From assembly GCA_944472155.2 (NCBI GenBank), contig OX235275.1, positions 57,243,228-57,307,227 on the forward strand: a DNA stretch of 64,000 bases, read 5' to 3'. A program made the translations under genes and the position numbers. Positions 10,601 through 21,010 of the stretch are shown piece after piece; the stretch's first letter is position 1; each line of letters starts with the position of its first letter. Source of the DNA: Trichobilharzia szidati. Taxonomy: Eukaryota > Platyhelminthes > Trematoda > Strigeidida > Schistosomatidae. Below the pieces are notes generated by a model that was not told the origin of the DNA, ran no database searches, and saw nothing but the letters and a program-made list of their open reading frames with translations.

Positions 10601-12576
10601 CACTATCCACTATTTGTATAGTTTTGTATACATCACGTAAAATCGATAATTATAATCATAAATCCCTCTTCAAAATTTACCCATTGGACATTGAAATTGT
10701 TAGTCGGTGTAGCGTGACCCAAGAACCTCTTCATAAAGTAATTTATACATGAAAGTGTCGATAAGTGAATCAACAAAATTTTGAAAAAAAAAGGATATTA
10801 AGCATTATTGTTAAGTTTCATGAACCAAGTTTAAATGTTTGTTTTTTTTGTTCCACGATAATTGGTGATATAGCGCAGTCAATACTTACCTGTGAGTGAA
10901 TGAATTGTTGTCAACTTTCATGTTTTCATTTGTTTCTCATTAAATTACTACAATACTTCAGAGTAAATCGACGTTATTTGGTCTGCATTACTCATCAAAG
11001 GCATAATTTATTGCAGTGTATCCTTAGTCTGACCAATATTATTCCATAGTTAACTAGATATGATCAGTGACCATACAGAAGGTGTGGCTAAAATTGAGTC
11101 CCTGAAACCAGAGTTTGTGGTAATTATGTTTGCTCCAATTCAAGCGTTCTTATTATATGTGTAAAACTTCGGCACTGTGGTAGAAGTATGCAATTTCATA
11201 TTAGTTTGTTTGTTAAATATATCACACAGTCAACCATTATTTTTACTGGATGACACAGTTGCGAACACAATTTATCATCGTTCATAACCATACCATCAGT
11301 TATAACCATACAACTTCGAAACTTCAGTTTTATAGTTTTCTTTATTCTTTTCTGTTCATCGTCATAAGATTAGTAGAATTTTCCCTGTGTCTGGGACAGG
11401 TGTTGAATCATTCCTGTTACACGTGTTGCTTTGCAGTTTAATCGATAAACAAAGCTTTCGTTATCAATCTCTCCCTTCACCATGTTAGTTTCATCAGATT
11501 TTAAAACTGTTATCTTATCCCATTCTATCTTATTCGGGTAAACTAATCTGCATTTTGCTAGGTTTCCGCACCCGTCTAGTCTGACTGACCCCGTCCTACT
11601 AGTAGTTTGACCGATGCTTTTGGCCTGACAATTATTGCAGCCAGGGTATTAGATAAACAAAATTCTTCTGTTAAATGCGCTGTCCCACCGGATCGCATAA
11701 CCGACAAAGCTTGTTTCTAATTGAGTTTGTGGGTTTGAATGCCAGCCACTTTTATTTTACCGTAAGGTGGTTTCCGAGGTTTTTTCTTTCTATGGAAGCA
11801 CCACTGATGATTTATTATTGTTCTGTGCATTATTATTAGCCGTATTCTCACATTTTCCTACATACATCGTGACTAATTTATCAGAAATCTGGAAAATCCT
11901 ATTATTCCTGCGACGACAAATAGGAACGACAAAAAAAAACTATAAAACGAAAGATTTGAAGTTGTGTGATTATTAATGATGATATGATTGTGAACAAGAT
12001 TCGATTGTGTTCGAAACTGTGTCATCCAGAAGGTAATACTGTTTCACTCACTGTGTGATGTATGTCTAATAAACAAATTCATTTGAAATTTTAAGCTTTA
12101 GTTGATAGAGATTTGATCTATTTCTAGAGACTTTTCAGAGAATTCTTGAAAATCAAGGAGAACTGGACACGTATATCCTCATAGTTTGGGACTGTACTAT
12201 GATTACTATTAGTATTACGATTCTTCTGTGGATGAAACTGACAAAATTCAAATTATAAGAGGAGCACATTATTACTTAAGACAATGAGATCGAATACCAT
12301 GGTAGGCGAATTCGAACTTCTGTGAATTCATGATATTTAACGCTATTGGGAGTTACTAGCATAGGCGGTCATCTGTCCTAGTAACAGTCTGGACGGAAAC
12401 CATATGGAGTTCAAGAGGTTTATCCATCAGTTAGTCATTAATGAACAGGGGAGTGGTTTATTTAATATTTCATTTATCAACATTGATTTATCTTGCTTTT
12501 AGAATGAACACTTGTTTCTCTATGTTTTATTTCCAATTTCAACAGTGCCTACCTACCATTTTTAAATTGGCTGTGA
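4652..12576 (+). CDS. Micro-exon gene with 146-bp-period exon array, small secreted protein
   Basis: Predicted exons: 4652-4724, 5392-5415, 5812-5829, 5955-5975, 6101-6121, 6247-6267, 6393-6413, 6539-6559, 6685-6705, 6831-6851, 7027-7057, 8720-8737, 9597-9617, 10395-10415 and 12546-12576. All have AG/GT borders and join in frame to 127 codons plus TGA. Exon 1 encodes a signal peptide (hydrophobic core TIFFILVGLLVIF, residues 5-17). It is followed by a short Lys/Ala-rich part (IKAKKE), seven heptads of which six are GSTSTNT, then GLLHPKELAPS, a PPPGW turn and an aromatic C-terminal part. Introns are phase 1 up to exon 11 and phase 2 after it. Schistosome MEGs have this layout and make secreted, often Ser/Thr-rich proteins in oesophageal glands or eggs; which MEG family this belongs to is not known to me. 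Exons 1-11 are well supported, 12-14 fairly, and the last exon is the best of several options. Confidence 0.75.
4725..5391 (+). other. Intron 1 of the array MEG
   Basis: It begins GTGAGT and ends with a pyrimidine-rich TTTCAG. No repeat family or further micro-exon was recognised inside it. The first exon and this intron lie outside the 146-bp array, so the signal-peptide exon was not part of the exon expansion. Confidence 0.55.
5830..6976 (+). repeat. 146-bp tandem repeat, each unit carrying one 21-nt exon
   Basis: Exon starts at 5955, 6101, 6247, 6393, 6539, 6685 and 6831 are spaced exactly 146 bp apart (21-nt exon plus 125-nt intron). Each intron opens with gtaatta and ends with acttcgtttcag. 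The central units are almost identical, differing mainly at a gatgttaaacattaac versus gattttgaacaataat block. The edge units are more diverged: the exon at 5955 encodes ADSTKNP instead of GSTSTNT, and the last unit decays about 100 bp into its intron. This pattern fits tandem growth by unequal crossing-over from the centre. Confidence 0.9.
7290..7420 (+). mobile_element. tRNA-derived SINE fragment, Thr(UGU)-like head
   Basis: The segment from about 7297 has an A-box-like tggcttaatggt, a cttgtaac anticodon-like loop and a B-box-like gggttcgaac, as in tRNA-Thr(UGU). It is followed near 7383 by gagtcccaaactagg, which resembles stem II of schistosome hammerhead elements. The same head occurs at 25.80 kb (+) and, in reverse, at 36.16 and 48.24 kb. 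Mutations make a functional tRNA unlikely. Confidence 0.5.
7640..7990 (-). mobile_element. Penelope-like GIY-YIG endonuclease fragment
   Basis: Minus-strand translation gives, in order, YSGQSGGHLHRLI, KLALRRHDIHS and then PKAWYSCESAINRHIDMGKY. This follows the Y-x-GQTGR and HKLALRRHD motifs and the EAW..NE.AINRH.DL C-terminal part of GIY-YIG domains in Penelope-like elements. The C-terminal part matches the fragment at 55.68-55.94 kb. Frame breaks separate the parts. It sits inside a MEG intron in antisense orientation. Confidence 0.6.
8738..9596 (+). other. Intron of the array MEG, no feature seen
   Basis: The intron lies between the predicted 18-nt and 21-nt exons. It has a GTAAGT donor and an atccag acceptor. 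No retroelement motif was recognised, and the open frame at 9282-9022 on the minus strand has no recognisable content. Confidence 0.4.
9618..10394 (+). other. Intron of the array MEG, no feature seen
   Basis: It starts GTAATT, the donor form used throughout the 146-bp array, and ends cattttTAG. It is AT-rich. No repeat or ORF was recognised. Confidence 0.4.
10416..12545 (+). other. Proposed last intron of the array MEG, containing a Penelope relic
   Basis: The donor GTAAGT at 10416 is good. The intron includes the Penelope fragment at 11160-12060. Alternative acceptors within it (cttcag at 10955-10960, attgcag ending near 11016, gcttttag ending near 12502) would end translation almost at once, two of them through a TGA formed across the splice junction. 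They could mark other 3' ends. No further 18-30-nt exon could be singled out. Confidence 0.35.
11160..12060 (-). mobile_element. Penelope-like element remnant in antisense
   Basis: Minus-strand translation of about 11760-11460 gives SGWHSNPQTQLETSF, then YPGCNNCQAKSIGQTTSRTGSVR, resembling a zinc-ligand plus YIG segment of GIY-YIG. It ends in a KITVLKSDETNMVKGEIDNE-like part. The same GWHSNPQTQL block is seen at 3.57 kb on the + strand. The segment starting ggcactgtggtag at 11170 recurs at 3.16 and 54.41 kb. Broken, non-functional. Confidence 0.6.
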
Positions 12577-12680
12577 CAACGTAAATCATAGTGCATATAT
12601 ACATTTATATGTTTTAACATTCTTCGTTCATTTGTAATTCTTTAATATAAGTAAATAAATGCTTTCATCTTTCATTTGTC
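12546..12680 (+). other. Proposed terminal exon and 3' UTR of the array MEG
   Basis: A pyrimidine-rich acceptor (ttccaatttcaacag) precedes 12546. In the phase left by the exon at 10395-10415, the exon encodes nine residues (AYLPFLNWL after the split Cys codon) and TGA at 12574-12576. AATAAA at 12654-12659 is suitably placed for poly(A) addition around 12670-12690. Confidence 0.45.
12654..12659 (+). terminator. Candidate poly(A) signal AATAAA
   Basis: It lies about 80 nt after the proposed TGA and is followed by a T-rich stretch. In such AT-rich DNA AATAAA is frequent by chance, so support comes mostly from its position behind the proposed terminal exon. Confidence 0.4.
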
Positions 12681-12689
12681 TTCCTTTGA

Positions 12690-13140
12690 AATTGAGTTGT
12701 GATGCTATCAGCTACTGACAAGATTTACAAGTAGTATGTAGACACGGATGTAAATGTGTGTGACATGTGTGTGGAAGAATATCAAATAGCAGAGAGACGG
12801 AAATCTAGGAAGGGAAAATTGAAGAAGCATAATGTGAAAGATAAAAGTCGAACAATAAAAGTTCAGTTGTTGTCTCCTAAGTCGCCAGAACGATTACTGA
12901 ATGTGACAAGGACTGCTGGTGGCTAGGTAAAATGAAGAGTAAAATGCAATCGTAAGGCAACCCATGAAAAGTTAACTTAAAAAGGACAGCCATATGTTCT
13001 AGTGAAAACAACACAGTACTCAAGTCTAACTCATTGAAAAAGTTGGCCATCGATACAGTTCACAGTACGACGTTAGCGTTTCAAAGCATATACAACATCC
13101 ATAGCTATCAGTATCTTCCTGTTGGCATCGCAAATAACAT
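12690..13140. other. Intergenic stretch, nothing recognised
   Basis: The sequence holds purine-rich runs (12780-12900) but no supported ORF, RNA gene or known repeat. It separates the MEG from the CR1-like element. Confidence 0.35.
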
Positions 13141-15020
13141 TCTGTAAGAATAATAATAATAATTTGCTTTATTCCAAAACAGTACTTGTTATACAGAATG
13201 GAATTCTCAGAATTTTTTACTTCAGTATTGCATCTAGTTAGTACATTATCAATAAATAGAATTCTACATAGATTAAGGAAATCTTAGTTCATTATTACAA
13301 CAACACATTAGCATGTCAGTAGCAAAGGTAAAGTTGAATAGTATTTGAAGGTGTTAGAAAAGTGGGAGCTGTCATATTTACTGGCGTAAGCGGAAGAAAG
13401 AAACAAAAAAGCACATAATGGAAAAAAGAGAGAGAAAAGGAAAAGAAAGAAAGAAAATGTTGTACCTATAAGTGATATGAGTTGGAAAGACGAGATCCAG
13501 TTGTACTGTTGACTATTTAATGAATTATAGGTGTCATGCCTAATGGTTTCTTTATCGCACAGAACACGAGCTAAGTAGGGTATGGTTGAGTTTTTGTACT
13601 TGCTGGTGCGAGCATATAGTTTTCTATATAGGCTTCTGGTTTTACCTGATGAGATACAAGGGGAGAGTTGTGAATGAAGAGGGTGGTGTGAGTTAGATAA
13701 AATGGATTTGGCCCATTTTTCACATGAGTCCATGTGCCTGTCAATCAGAATATTAACAAGCTGGTTAAGTGGCACGTTGCTTACCCTGCTGACAACCTTT
13801 AACATCCTGCGTAATATGTTATAGTCTTTCTTCAGTAGCCCGGGAAAAACTAAGGGGGAACAATAGAGAATAATAGGCAGAATGTGAGAATTAACGAATT
13901 GTAGGAGTAAGGGTTGGGTTATACCAGAATGTCCTAACTTCTTGATGTAGAAGATAAGATGGAATATTTTCTTAGAAATCGTCAAGATATGAGACGACCA
14001 GGAGAGATCAGCAGATAGAATGACGCCTAGGTATTTAATTTCCGACTTGGTTTCTATTTAAGTGCCGTCTATGTTACACACCTCGTGAGAGCTAGCCACT
14101 TTTGCTTAGGTCAGATTTATGCCTAAAGGTGAAACTGACTGTTTGGCATTTGGGGGGGGGGTAGGTTAAGACCGCTTTCCTTGGACCACTGGCTGATTTC
14201 TGACAGAAAGCCATTAAGTTTAGAGCAGTCGCTTTGACATTTGACAGGCAAAGATACTGTTAGGTCGTCAGCATATTTGACAAAATTAATGTCATTTGAA
14301 GATGGTAAGTCATGTAGAAAGAAAGAAAAGAGAAGTGGGAAGAGTACAGCACCTTGGGGGACTCCGTCTTCAGTGAGTACAATGTTCGAGTGACGAAGTG
14401 CTTCAAGGAAAGAGCAATCTGACAAGTTGAAGTCCCCAGTAATAACAGATAGAGAGTTATCGAAGTTGGCAGCGGCAAAATTTGAAAGATTAGATGGTGA
14501 GCAACTTGGAGAAATGTACATGTTTGTGATAAAGATATGTTTATATTTAGGGAGATGTTTGGGACGACATTTGACGGTGATACAGTCTATGAAGTCATTT
14601 GAGAATGAGAAGCAAACATTATTAGAAATAGGCCATTTGGAGTGAATAAAAGTTGCTACTCCACCCTCCATTTTTCTTATTACAACATTGTCGGTCTTGT
14701 CTTAATAAGATGAAGTCCTTTAGAGAGATGAGATTGTCATCGTACACTTCGTGTAACCATGTTTCTTGTAATGTGATTATCGCAGTATTATGATAAGTGT
14801 CAGTGGACATCAAGGATTGTATGTACATTATCTTGTTTGGCAGAGAGCGGCAGTTAGTGTTCATTATGACAGGGACCGTAGTTAAGTGTATTGGTGTACG
14901 TTTAAGAGCTCTCTGCCAACCACTACGATGCTTCCTCCTTGATTTCGTGGGAATATGAAAGTCATTGGGTCGTAAATGATTAATAAAGTTACAAGAGTAA
15001 ATGATCCTTTTAGAATTCAT
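13140..15020 (-). mobile_element. CR1/Jockey-type LINE, internally deleted
   Basis: On the minus strand, 15020-14622 encodes the N-terminal half of an APE endonuclease (VIMNTNCRSLPNK, ITLQETWLHE). The 182-codon frame 14671-14123 continues it (GGVATFIHSKWP, SVITGDFNLSD) and then jumps directly into the RT palm (GVPQGAVLFPLL, FVKYADDLTVSL), so RT motifs before GVPQG are deleted. Frame 13985-13308 is the C-terminal region (LPIILYCSPLVFPGLLKKDY, SSGKTRSLYRKLYARTSKYKNS). The 3' end lies near 13145 with an (aataat)n-type tail. Schistosomes carry such CR1-like families (SR1/Perere group); the exact family is not determined. Confidence 0.75.
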
Positions 15021-15260
15021 ATTTGGGTGATAAATAAATGGAGTAAATAGTAGGTTGGATGCAATATGTAGATTTTACGATAGCAGGCCCAAAAATTCAA
15101 ACAGGCCGCCAAGGTCAAGGTCGTATACCTTAAGTACACAATGAATCTCTTCTGAAATGAAGCCAGAAGGGAGTTACACACCATCACAATGAGTGAGACG
15201 GTGTAGACTGGGCTTTGATGTACAAGTTTAATCGGACAGAAAGAACACACAGTATACTGT
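15020..15260. other. Spacer between two retroelement remnants
   Basis: A minus-strand open frame of 77 codons (15250-15017) has no recognisable motif. It may be 5' untranslated sequence of the CR1-like element or unrelated filler. Confidence 0.3.
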
Positions 15261-15960
15261 CTAAAATTATTTCATTTCCGTCTTTCTGAGTAGTGTTTCT
15301 TCCAATGTCCTAGTTTGCCACACGCAAAGTATTGGTCTTTTTTGTCTGTCATTCACAGTGGCACAACTTGGATTTGCATATCTCTGATATTTTGCTCTCA
15401 CTGGTCTGAATTTGGAGGTTTTGTTGAGGGTACAGTTTTGCTCAGTCACTGTCTGGTCACCTTCGCGAACTCACCAGTGTCCATAGGTTGTGCAGTGGTA
15501 ACCAGCCGTAGTTGCTGAGAAATGTGTTCTAGAACACCTTCGATATACTGTGATGACAAGAGCTGCTGTCTTACTCTTCATCAAATGAAGTAGACTTGTC
15601 AGCCACAGTGCGAATATCATCAGCTATCCGTCTGATCCAAGCTTCGTAGCATATAACCGTTGGCAGTTCTGTGAGCTGATGAACTTCGCCATCGGCAGTT
15701 CCACTAATAAATTGACTGTCTCCTGACTACTTGCCCATTCCATGATCTCATGTGCCTCCTTTACCTGAATTGTCAGGAGTACCTTCAGCACAGCTCTCCT
15801 CTACATTGTATCCTGTACGCATGCCACCTCCACGATGGCATAGAAGTCCATAAAGAAGCTGCGTTCAGCTTTTTCTTCGAAAGTTTCAGGCTATGAGGTC
15901 TTCATTGTCTGAAGACAGCGACACCAATTGTAACGGTAGGATGAAAACCATTTGAAAACA
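15260..15960 (-). mobile_element. Possible LTR-retrotransposon gag remnant
   Basis: Minus-strand reading near 15350-15280 gives FACGKLGHWKKHYSE, which resembles part of a CCHC zinc knuckle. Upstream (15900-15560) comes a gag-like stretch: FEEKAERSFFMDFYAI, VKEAHEIMEWASSQETVNLL, YEAWIRRIADDIRTVAD. No protease, RT or LTR was found beside it. The call rests on general resemblance only. Confidence 0.35.
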
Positions 15961-16445
15961 GAATAATTTATCGGTCAACTGATACAGCAAAAATGCATCT
16001 ACTGCATGTTAAGATGCGGAAACGTAGACACCTTCTATGTTGTTCTACTTTTATCCTAGTCTATTGTGTTTCTTTGTCTTCCTATCATGTTTTCTATGTT
16101 GTTCTTTTCCGTAAGCATCAATGATTCCTTCACTTCACCAATAAAATCGCTTCTATGACATTCTTACAGATGATTAACATATTTATATCTGCGTTTATAT
16201 ACTGCTTATAAATCTAATTAGTAGCATGCACATCATTACCACTAAAAATGAGATCATGGAGTCACGCTACTAAAAACCTGGAAATATTTATGTTAGCCAT
16301 GTACCAATTGTCATCGCTTTAATGTGCGCTATGATGGTAAGTCATTAGGACTGATGACCACATAAGAAGAATGATGGATAGTATTCCATGAACATCAACG
16401 CTAAGGATGGATATAGTAGATCTCTTACTCTCTGGCGATTAATCA
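15960..16445. other. Intergenic stretch, nothing recognised
   Basis: AT-rich sequence without a recognised repeat or supported frame. The duplicated block shared with 50.49-54.4 kb begins at its right edge. Confidence 0.35.
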
Positions 16446-17120
16446 ATTAACAAATAACTCTGTTCAGAAAACAGCGATCGTTATTTCCATTTTCACATAC
16501 TACTAACAAAATAATAAGTAGTAACCTCAATTTTAAGAAAACAACACTTTCAAGAGAAACTATGCTTCCAGGATAACTGAAGGATCTGACCTCTTTAGAA
16601 TTTCTTCCACTGCAAGTGATCGGCGCTTCTTGTTGTTCGTTATGTGTCCTCATCATCTCCGTCTTTTCTGTATTCACTCGGAGTACTATCTAAAATCTTA
16701 GCATTCTCTGCCAACTTGCTGATTTCGCCTGCTTTCGTCGGATTTATGTGACATTAAACATAAATCTTATGTAAAGTTCAGATTTTCTGGAGTCTTCTTA
16801 TCGGTACAAAAAATTCTTGTCTTCTCACTTCCCGCAGAGTCCAGTCCGCCACAGCTAGAAATATTATAGGTGATAGTAGGCAGCCTTATCTTACTCCTCT
16901 ATTCACTTCAATGGCAGACTTCACTTAGTTTTCTATTGTGGATCACCTGACTCTGAGTATCGTTACACATCTGTTGAATAAACTTGTTAAATGGTTGCAG
17001 GACTTCATTCCTTAGTCTTTAAATAGTGCCTTGATCACTTCTTAGTTAACGCTGTGGGAGGCCTTTTGAGAGATGATGAAGATGAGGTAGAGATTTGATT
17101 GCCATTCTATGCTCTGTTTG
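16446..17120 (-). mobile_element. RTE-clade LINE fragment, inverted 5' part
   Basis: The minus strand from 17120 to 16560 reads through RTE reverse transcriptase: SIEWQSNLYLIFIISQK-like, degenerate FNRCVTILRV, a GCLLSP..F-like stretch, then NTEKTEMMRTHNEQQEAPI and RNSKEVRSFSYPGSIVS. It is abutted at about 17120 by the later part of the same element on the opposite strand. The same inverted pair is found at 52.44-53.59 kb. Many stops are present. Confidence 0.65.
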
Positions 17121-17705
17121 ATAACGATGCGTAGAGTTTCAGCTCCGACCTGCACGAACGAGAAAGCAAGACAGAACTTCACCCATCTGAAATCAGTGTA
17201 AATATATTCTCCACTGAGCATAAACAACAAAATTCACATTTCCAACACCAATGTTAAGTTAGTCCTTCTATATAGGTCAGTGACTTGAATCCCGACTCAC
17301 GAAAAGCATCTTTAACAGGCCACTGCAGACATTCATCGACAGCTGCCTTCCATCCATACTGAAGATAAGATGGCCAGGAAGAATCGGCAACAAGAAACCT
17401 GTGACTAAACTAATCAAGAACCTTTTGCTCAACAAACAAGTAAAAGCAAATGGCGACTGATCGGACACACGCTGAGAAGACCGTCGACTGATATAGCGCG
17501 CCAGGCCATCGTGTGGAACCCGAATAGGAAATGACAAGTCGGTCAACAATTAAAGGGTGCCATGGAGGAGATCATGTGAAGAGGAGACGAAACCTTGCTA
17601 GCAGTCGAGGAGCCACCGAAAGAGGACTGTATAAAACAGGACAAAGTGGAGATGTTCTGCTGAAGCAGCACGTTCCACTCGAAACTCAACTGTACGGTAA
17701 TAGCA
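17120..17705 (+). mobile_element. RTE-clade LINE fragment, 3' part in + orientation
   Basis: The + strand reads NFTHLKSV, then IHIFNTNVKLVLLYRS, MARKNRQQE, SKWRLIGHTLRRPSTDIARQAIVWNPN and the 3' end with cacgttccactcgaaa. These correspond to the post-RT part of SR2-like elements, following directly what is encoded by the inverted neighbour. This head-to-head arrangement is what twin priming during LINE insertion produces. Confidence 0.65.
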
Positions 17706-18325
17706 ATGATAAGAAAATATATAACTGATCAAGTGATGACAGTTGCCAGTGGAAAATAACCAAGGTGCGTGATATACATGCTTAGGTAGCTGAAAGAGGG
17801 ATATGAGCAAATGAAACTGACTACTTGCAAATACTGCATTCCATAATGTCGATAAAAACTGTGAATTCAACCACTCAGGTTAATTTCACATAGAACTATT
17901 TAAAATTGAATGTGGCTGCTTTGGAAGACTCTAATTCAACCAAAGAATAGAGTCTTGGGTAACGAAAAAGATTTCACTGAAAGGCGAAGTATTTGTTAAG
18001 TAGAATACGTTTCATCAAAGTGTACTCTAATTCTATAAAAAATCACAGATGTTCTCATGATCATAGTATAGCGAAAATATTCATTCAGGCATCTAGAAAA
18101 AAATTTGAGAAAAGAATATCCCTTTCGATAATTTCCTCTTCTGGATCTACAATTATACACATACGTTTATGTACAAAGAAGATTCTAGAATAGTCGTCAT
18201 TGACAATATTGTTGTGCATTTTGATACTATCAATTTGTTAAGTAAGACCAGTGGGATTACAGTTCTTTAAAGATGCATAAATTATAATGATAATACAAAT
18301 ATAGCAAATAGAATATCAAATAAAA
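17705..18325. repeat. Flank shared with 53.59-54.2 kb
   Basis: The stretch aligns by eye with 53590-54220 (shared atgagcaaatgaaactgact and tagcgaaaatattc). It belongs to the duplicated block but shows no recognised domain. Confidence 0.5.
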
Positions 18326-19204
18326 TTAAGTTAATTTCCACAAAAAATTGAAGATTATTCGAACCTTGATTGATGACCAAGATAAGGACAATGTCTGAAC
18401 TAACTTCTGTTCAATACATGATTTAGGTTTCTTAATGTTGATCCCAACCACCTGAGCAATATTCTGCAGACCAACTCTTAAGGTAAAGTTAAGATAAGTA
18501 GGTATGCAGTAAATGAATTTGAAAGCCTCCTCGTTGACATCAATGGTGTATTCTGTATCCAGAAGATGAGATAGAATAGAGCTATGAATGGATTTTGTTT
18601 GTCCTTTACTTAACCAACCACTGTGCAGGGTGATGTTCGGAAATCCAACGAAAAACACGCCTAATTGTACGGCCTAGGGAACTTACTGGCTCCAGAGGAT
18701 CAGTTGAATTCATAGATACACACACTTAGAAGAGGCGAAGTTAGACAGTTTAGTTTTAACTCCCGAATGCAAAATAGGGATGATTTTGAAGATACAGAGT
18801 AATCCAGTGGCACTGAATTGTTGGTATGTTGGCCTGTCTTGACTTTTGATTCATATCTTTATCGACGAATGTTTCTGAATAAGCGATCTCACTCAGAAAG
18901 TGTTTAACAATATTATTAAGCTCTTCATTAAGACATTCATCAGATCAGATCGCTCCTGTTCTGTGGAACAAGCACTTTATTATATCGCGTTTTTATTTCA
19001 AAGACACAAAGCTGAAAAATTAGTAAGCTGACCCGTTGATGTACGTTTTCTATATGCACTTCTTCCTTTTATTGAACCGTCCTCATTTCCGGTCATAAAA
19101 ACGTCGAAAATCGAAATGCTAGAGTCCATTTCTTTCTCAACAGTAACACTTTTTGCAGGATGAAAATCGTTAAATTTATCCAAGATGTTTTTACCGAGAG
19201 ACAT
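18326..19204 (-). mobile_element. Penelope-like element, RT end to GIY-YIG C-terminus, degenerate
   Basis: Frame 19204-18998 (minus) reads LDKFNDFHPAKSVTVEKEMDSS, then FDVFMTGNEDGSIK and YRKRTSTGQLTNF, the typical end of a PLE reverse transcriptase. Frame 18658-18326 reads SHLLDTEYTIDVNEEAFKFIY, then AQVVGINIKKPKSCIEQKLV and LSLSWS, the C-terminus of the GIY-YIG part. The middle is broken by stops. About 150 bp of this region recur at 54.22-54.38 kb as part of the duplicated block. Confidence 0.7.
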
Positions 19205-20250
19205 TCAACTAGGATGTTACTTTTATTGCTACCCCTAAAGTTGTGATTGTGCTCATGTGCTCGTAACTTGGTTTCGACGCAGAGAATTCTCCGCTTTTTA
19301 ACATCGTTTTATTGTGCAGCTGTTGTAAACATTTCAGCAGTCTGTATATGTATAACTAATCCTTACTAATCGAGTAGGAGGACAGTTTCTGGTCACTGAG
19401 TGTTAACAGATTCATGAAAGTTATTAGACAGTTGTGTCACTGGAAGGAAAATTTACCTGAAGTGCAAGTCCAATAAGTAACTCTTTGAAACATATTTAAA
19501 CACATCCCAAATAAAACAAGCAGTGAAGTCTTCGCTAGTGTTCTAATCGATAGTAGGAATCTCCATATTGCTAACGTCAGTGTCAAGTCAATTCGTGTGT
19601 GTATATCGTTGAGACACTTGACTCATTACCGAAATCCTTTCCAACAGGCTATACCAGAATTTCGTCAAAGTCCTCTGTCATATATCCAGATGGCAGAGAT
19701 CCTGAACCTATCTCTGTTTTTTAGAAGACTAAGCTTGATACGTAGAACAATATGGACTGTAACTGACGCAAATCAACTGAAAACGATTGAGCGACGCGAT
19801 TATTTATTCTTCAAGCAATAACGAAACAGATTTACAATGGTTAATCAGTGCCAAAGTCTGTAAATAAACGTTAACATAATATACAACAATACTTCTGACT
19901 GTATTTCTCCAATATTCTGTCAAGCAGTACACAGTTAAGCGATGACAGCCTTCTTGTCTCCCGCCAAATGGAGACCTATTCAAGCGAACAAACTAATCAA
20001 TGTTCACCAACACTGCGATCCACCTTTCACTGGATACATAAGATCAGATAACCAACTGAAAAAGCATAACCGGCAGGAAATTGTACTTGCAGCAAATCAG
20101 GCCGCAGTAAACATGCAAAAAGAAAAGTAGATAGACTTGTCATATGCAGAGAACACCACTGAGAGACACCTCCCACCGGGCTTTCCCAAAGTACCAAAGT
20201 AAGAAGCGCCAGGCTCGGTGTGGATACGAGGATGACACAGAACAGATAGT
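19205..20250. other. Stretch without recognised genes
   Basis: Open frames of 74 codons (19597-19821) and 62 codons (19942-20130) show no motif I recognise, and no splice structure links them. The stretch 19930-20250 is somewhat GC-richer than its surroundings and may belong to an unidentified element. Confidence 0.3.
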
Positions 20251-21010
20251 GTGAGTAGCTACAGTAAAGCTTGACTAATTGCACACAAAAAACATGCTAA
20301 TGTTTGATCCACATAAGTAGTTGTGTACCACTCATGTCATTCAGTAGTGAGTAATGACCAGATGGTGGTTATCTAAACATCGAATGTCAGCTCTGCTCAT
20401 GTAGAGCATATCGCATCAATGATGCACCTAATTTGAATTAGCTTAGAGATACAGATAAGTTTAAACCACTCAGTTTCTTGTCACTTAACAAGTTAATTTG
20501 CTATTTGCACAGTTCTATGGTTTGAAATCCCACCGTAGTCTCCAATGAAAACCAGAGTTATTCAGATTACAATGGGATCTGTTGAATACCATAAAAAGTA
20601 ATTTGATATGACACTAGTAACTAGTGCAATGTGTCTAGTCTTTTCTTCGATGCAGACTGAATTCTACCAATCAGGTTTGCGATGTGGCCACCATTCTAGG
20701 TAGCACGCCATCAAGATGCACATTGATTTGATGATATTAGATGGTTAGAGGCAATCGGTAGGGAGCCTTGGACCTACTTTTCACAGTATTCACTAGTTTC
20801 CAATCGAAGTATTCACTACAGTCCCACAGGAGGTCAATCGCGAACTCGAACAGCTCAGTGGTAACGTCTCTGACTGCAACCCTCATTGGGTGAAGCGAGC
20901 TCGAATCTCAGAAGGGACATGAGTTCCTTCAATGTTGCAGGTGAGGCAGGCTTCCTGCGATTGCCTCCAACCATCTAATACCATAAAAGGTAAGCAATCA
21001 AGTAAAATAA
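20250..21010 (+). repeat. Dispersed repeat ending in a tRNA-like SINE head
   Basis: Positions 20250-20780 match 1-545. From about 20845 the sequence has an A-box-like agctcagtggtaacg and a B-box-like gagctcgaatctc about 45 bp apart. The same module is at 38.55 and 59.93 kb, and a partial copy is near 2.93 kb. This looks like a tRNA-derived SINE head, distinct from the Thr-like and Val-like heads elsewhere. Confidence 0.5.

Noticed and set aside
10960..11030. Alternative terminal exons of the array MEG at about 10961 and 11017
   Set aside because: The acceptors are acceptable, but the first creates an immediate TGA across the junction and the second codes only five residues, and no well-placed poly(A) signal follows. 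The exon at 12546 fits better, though these remain possible.
19942..20130. 62-codon frame with polar composition
   Set aside because: No family recognised, no paralogue, no splice or promoter support; too short to call as a gene.
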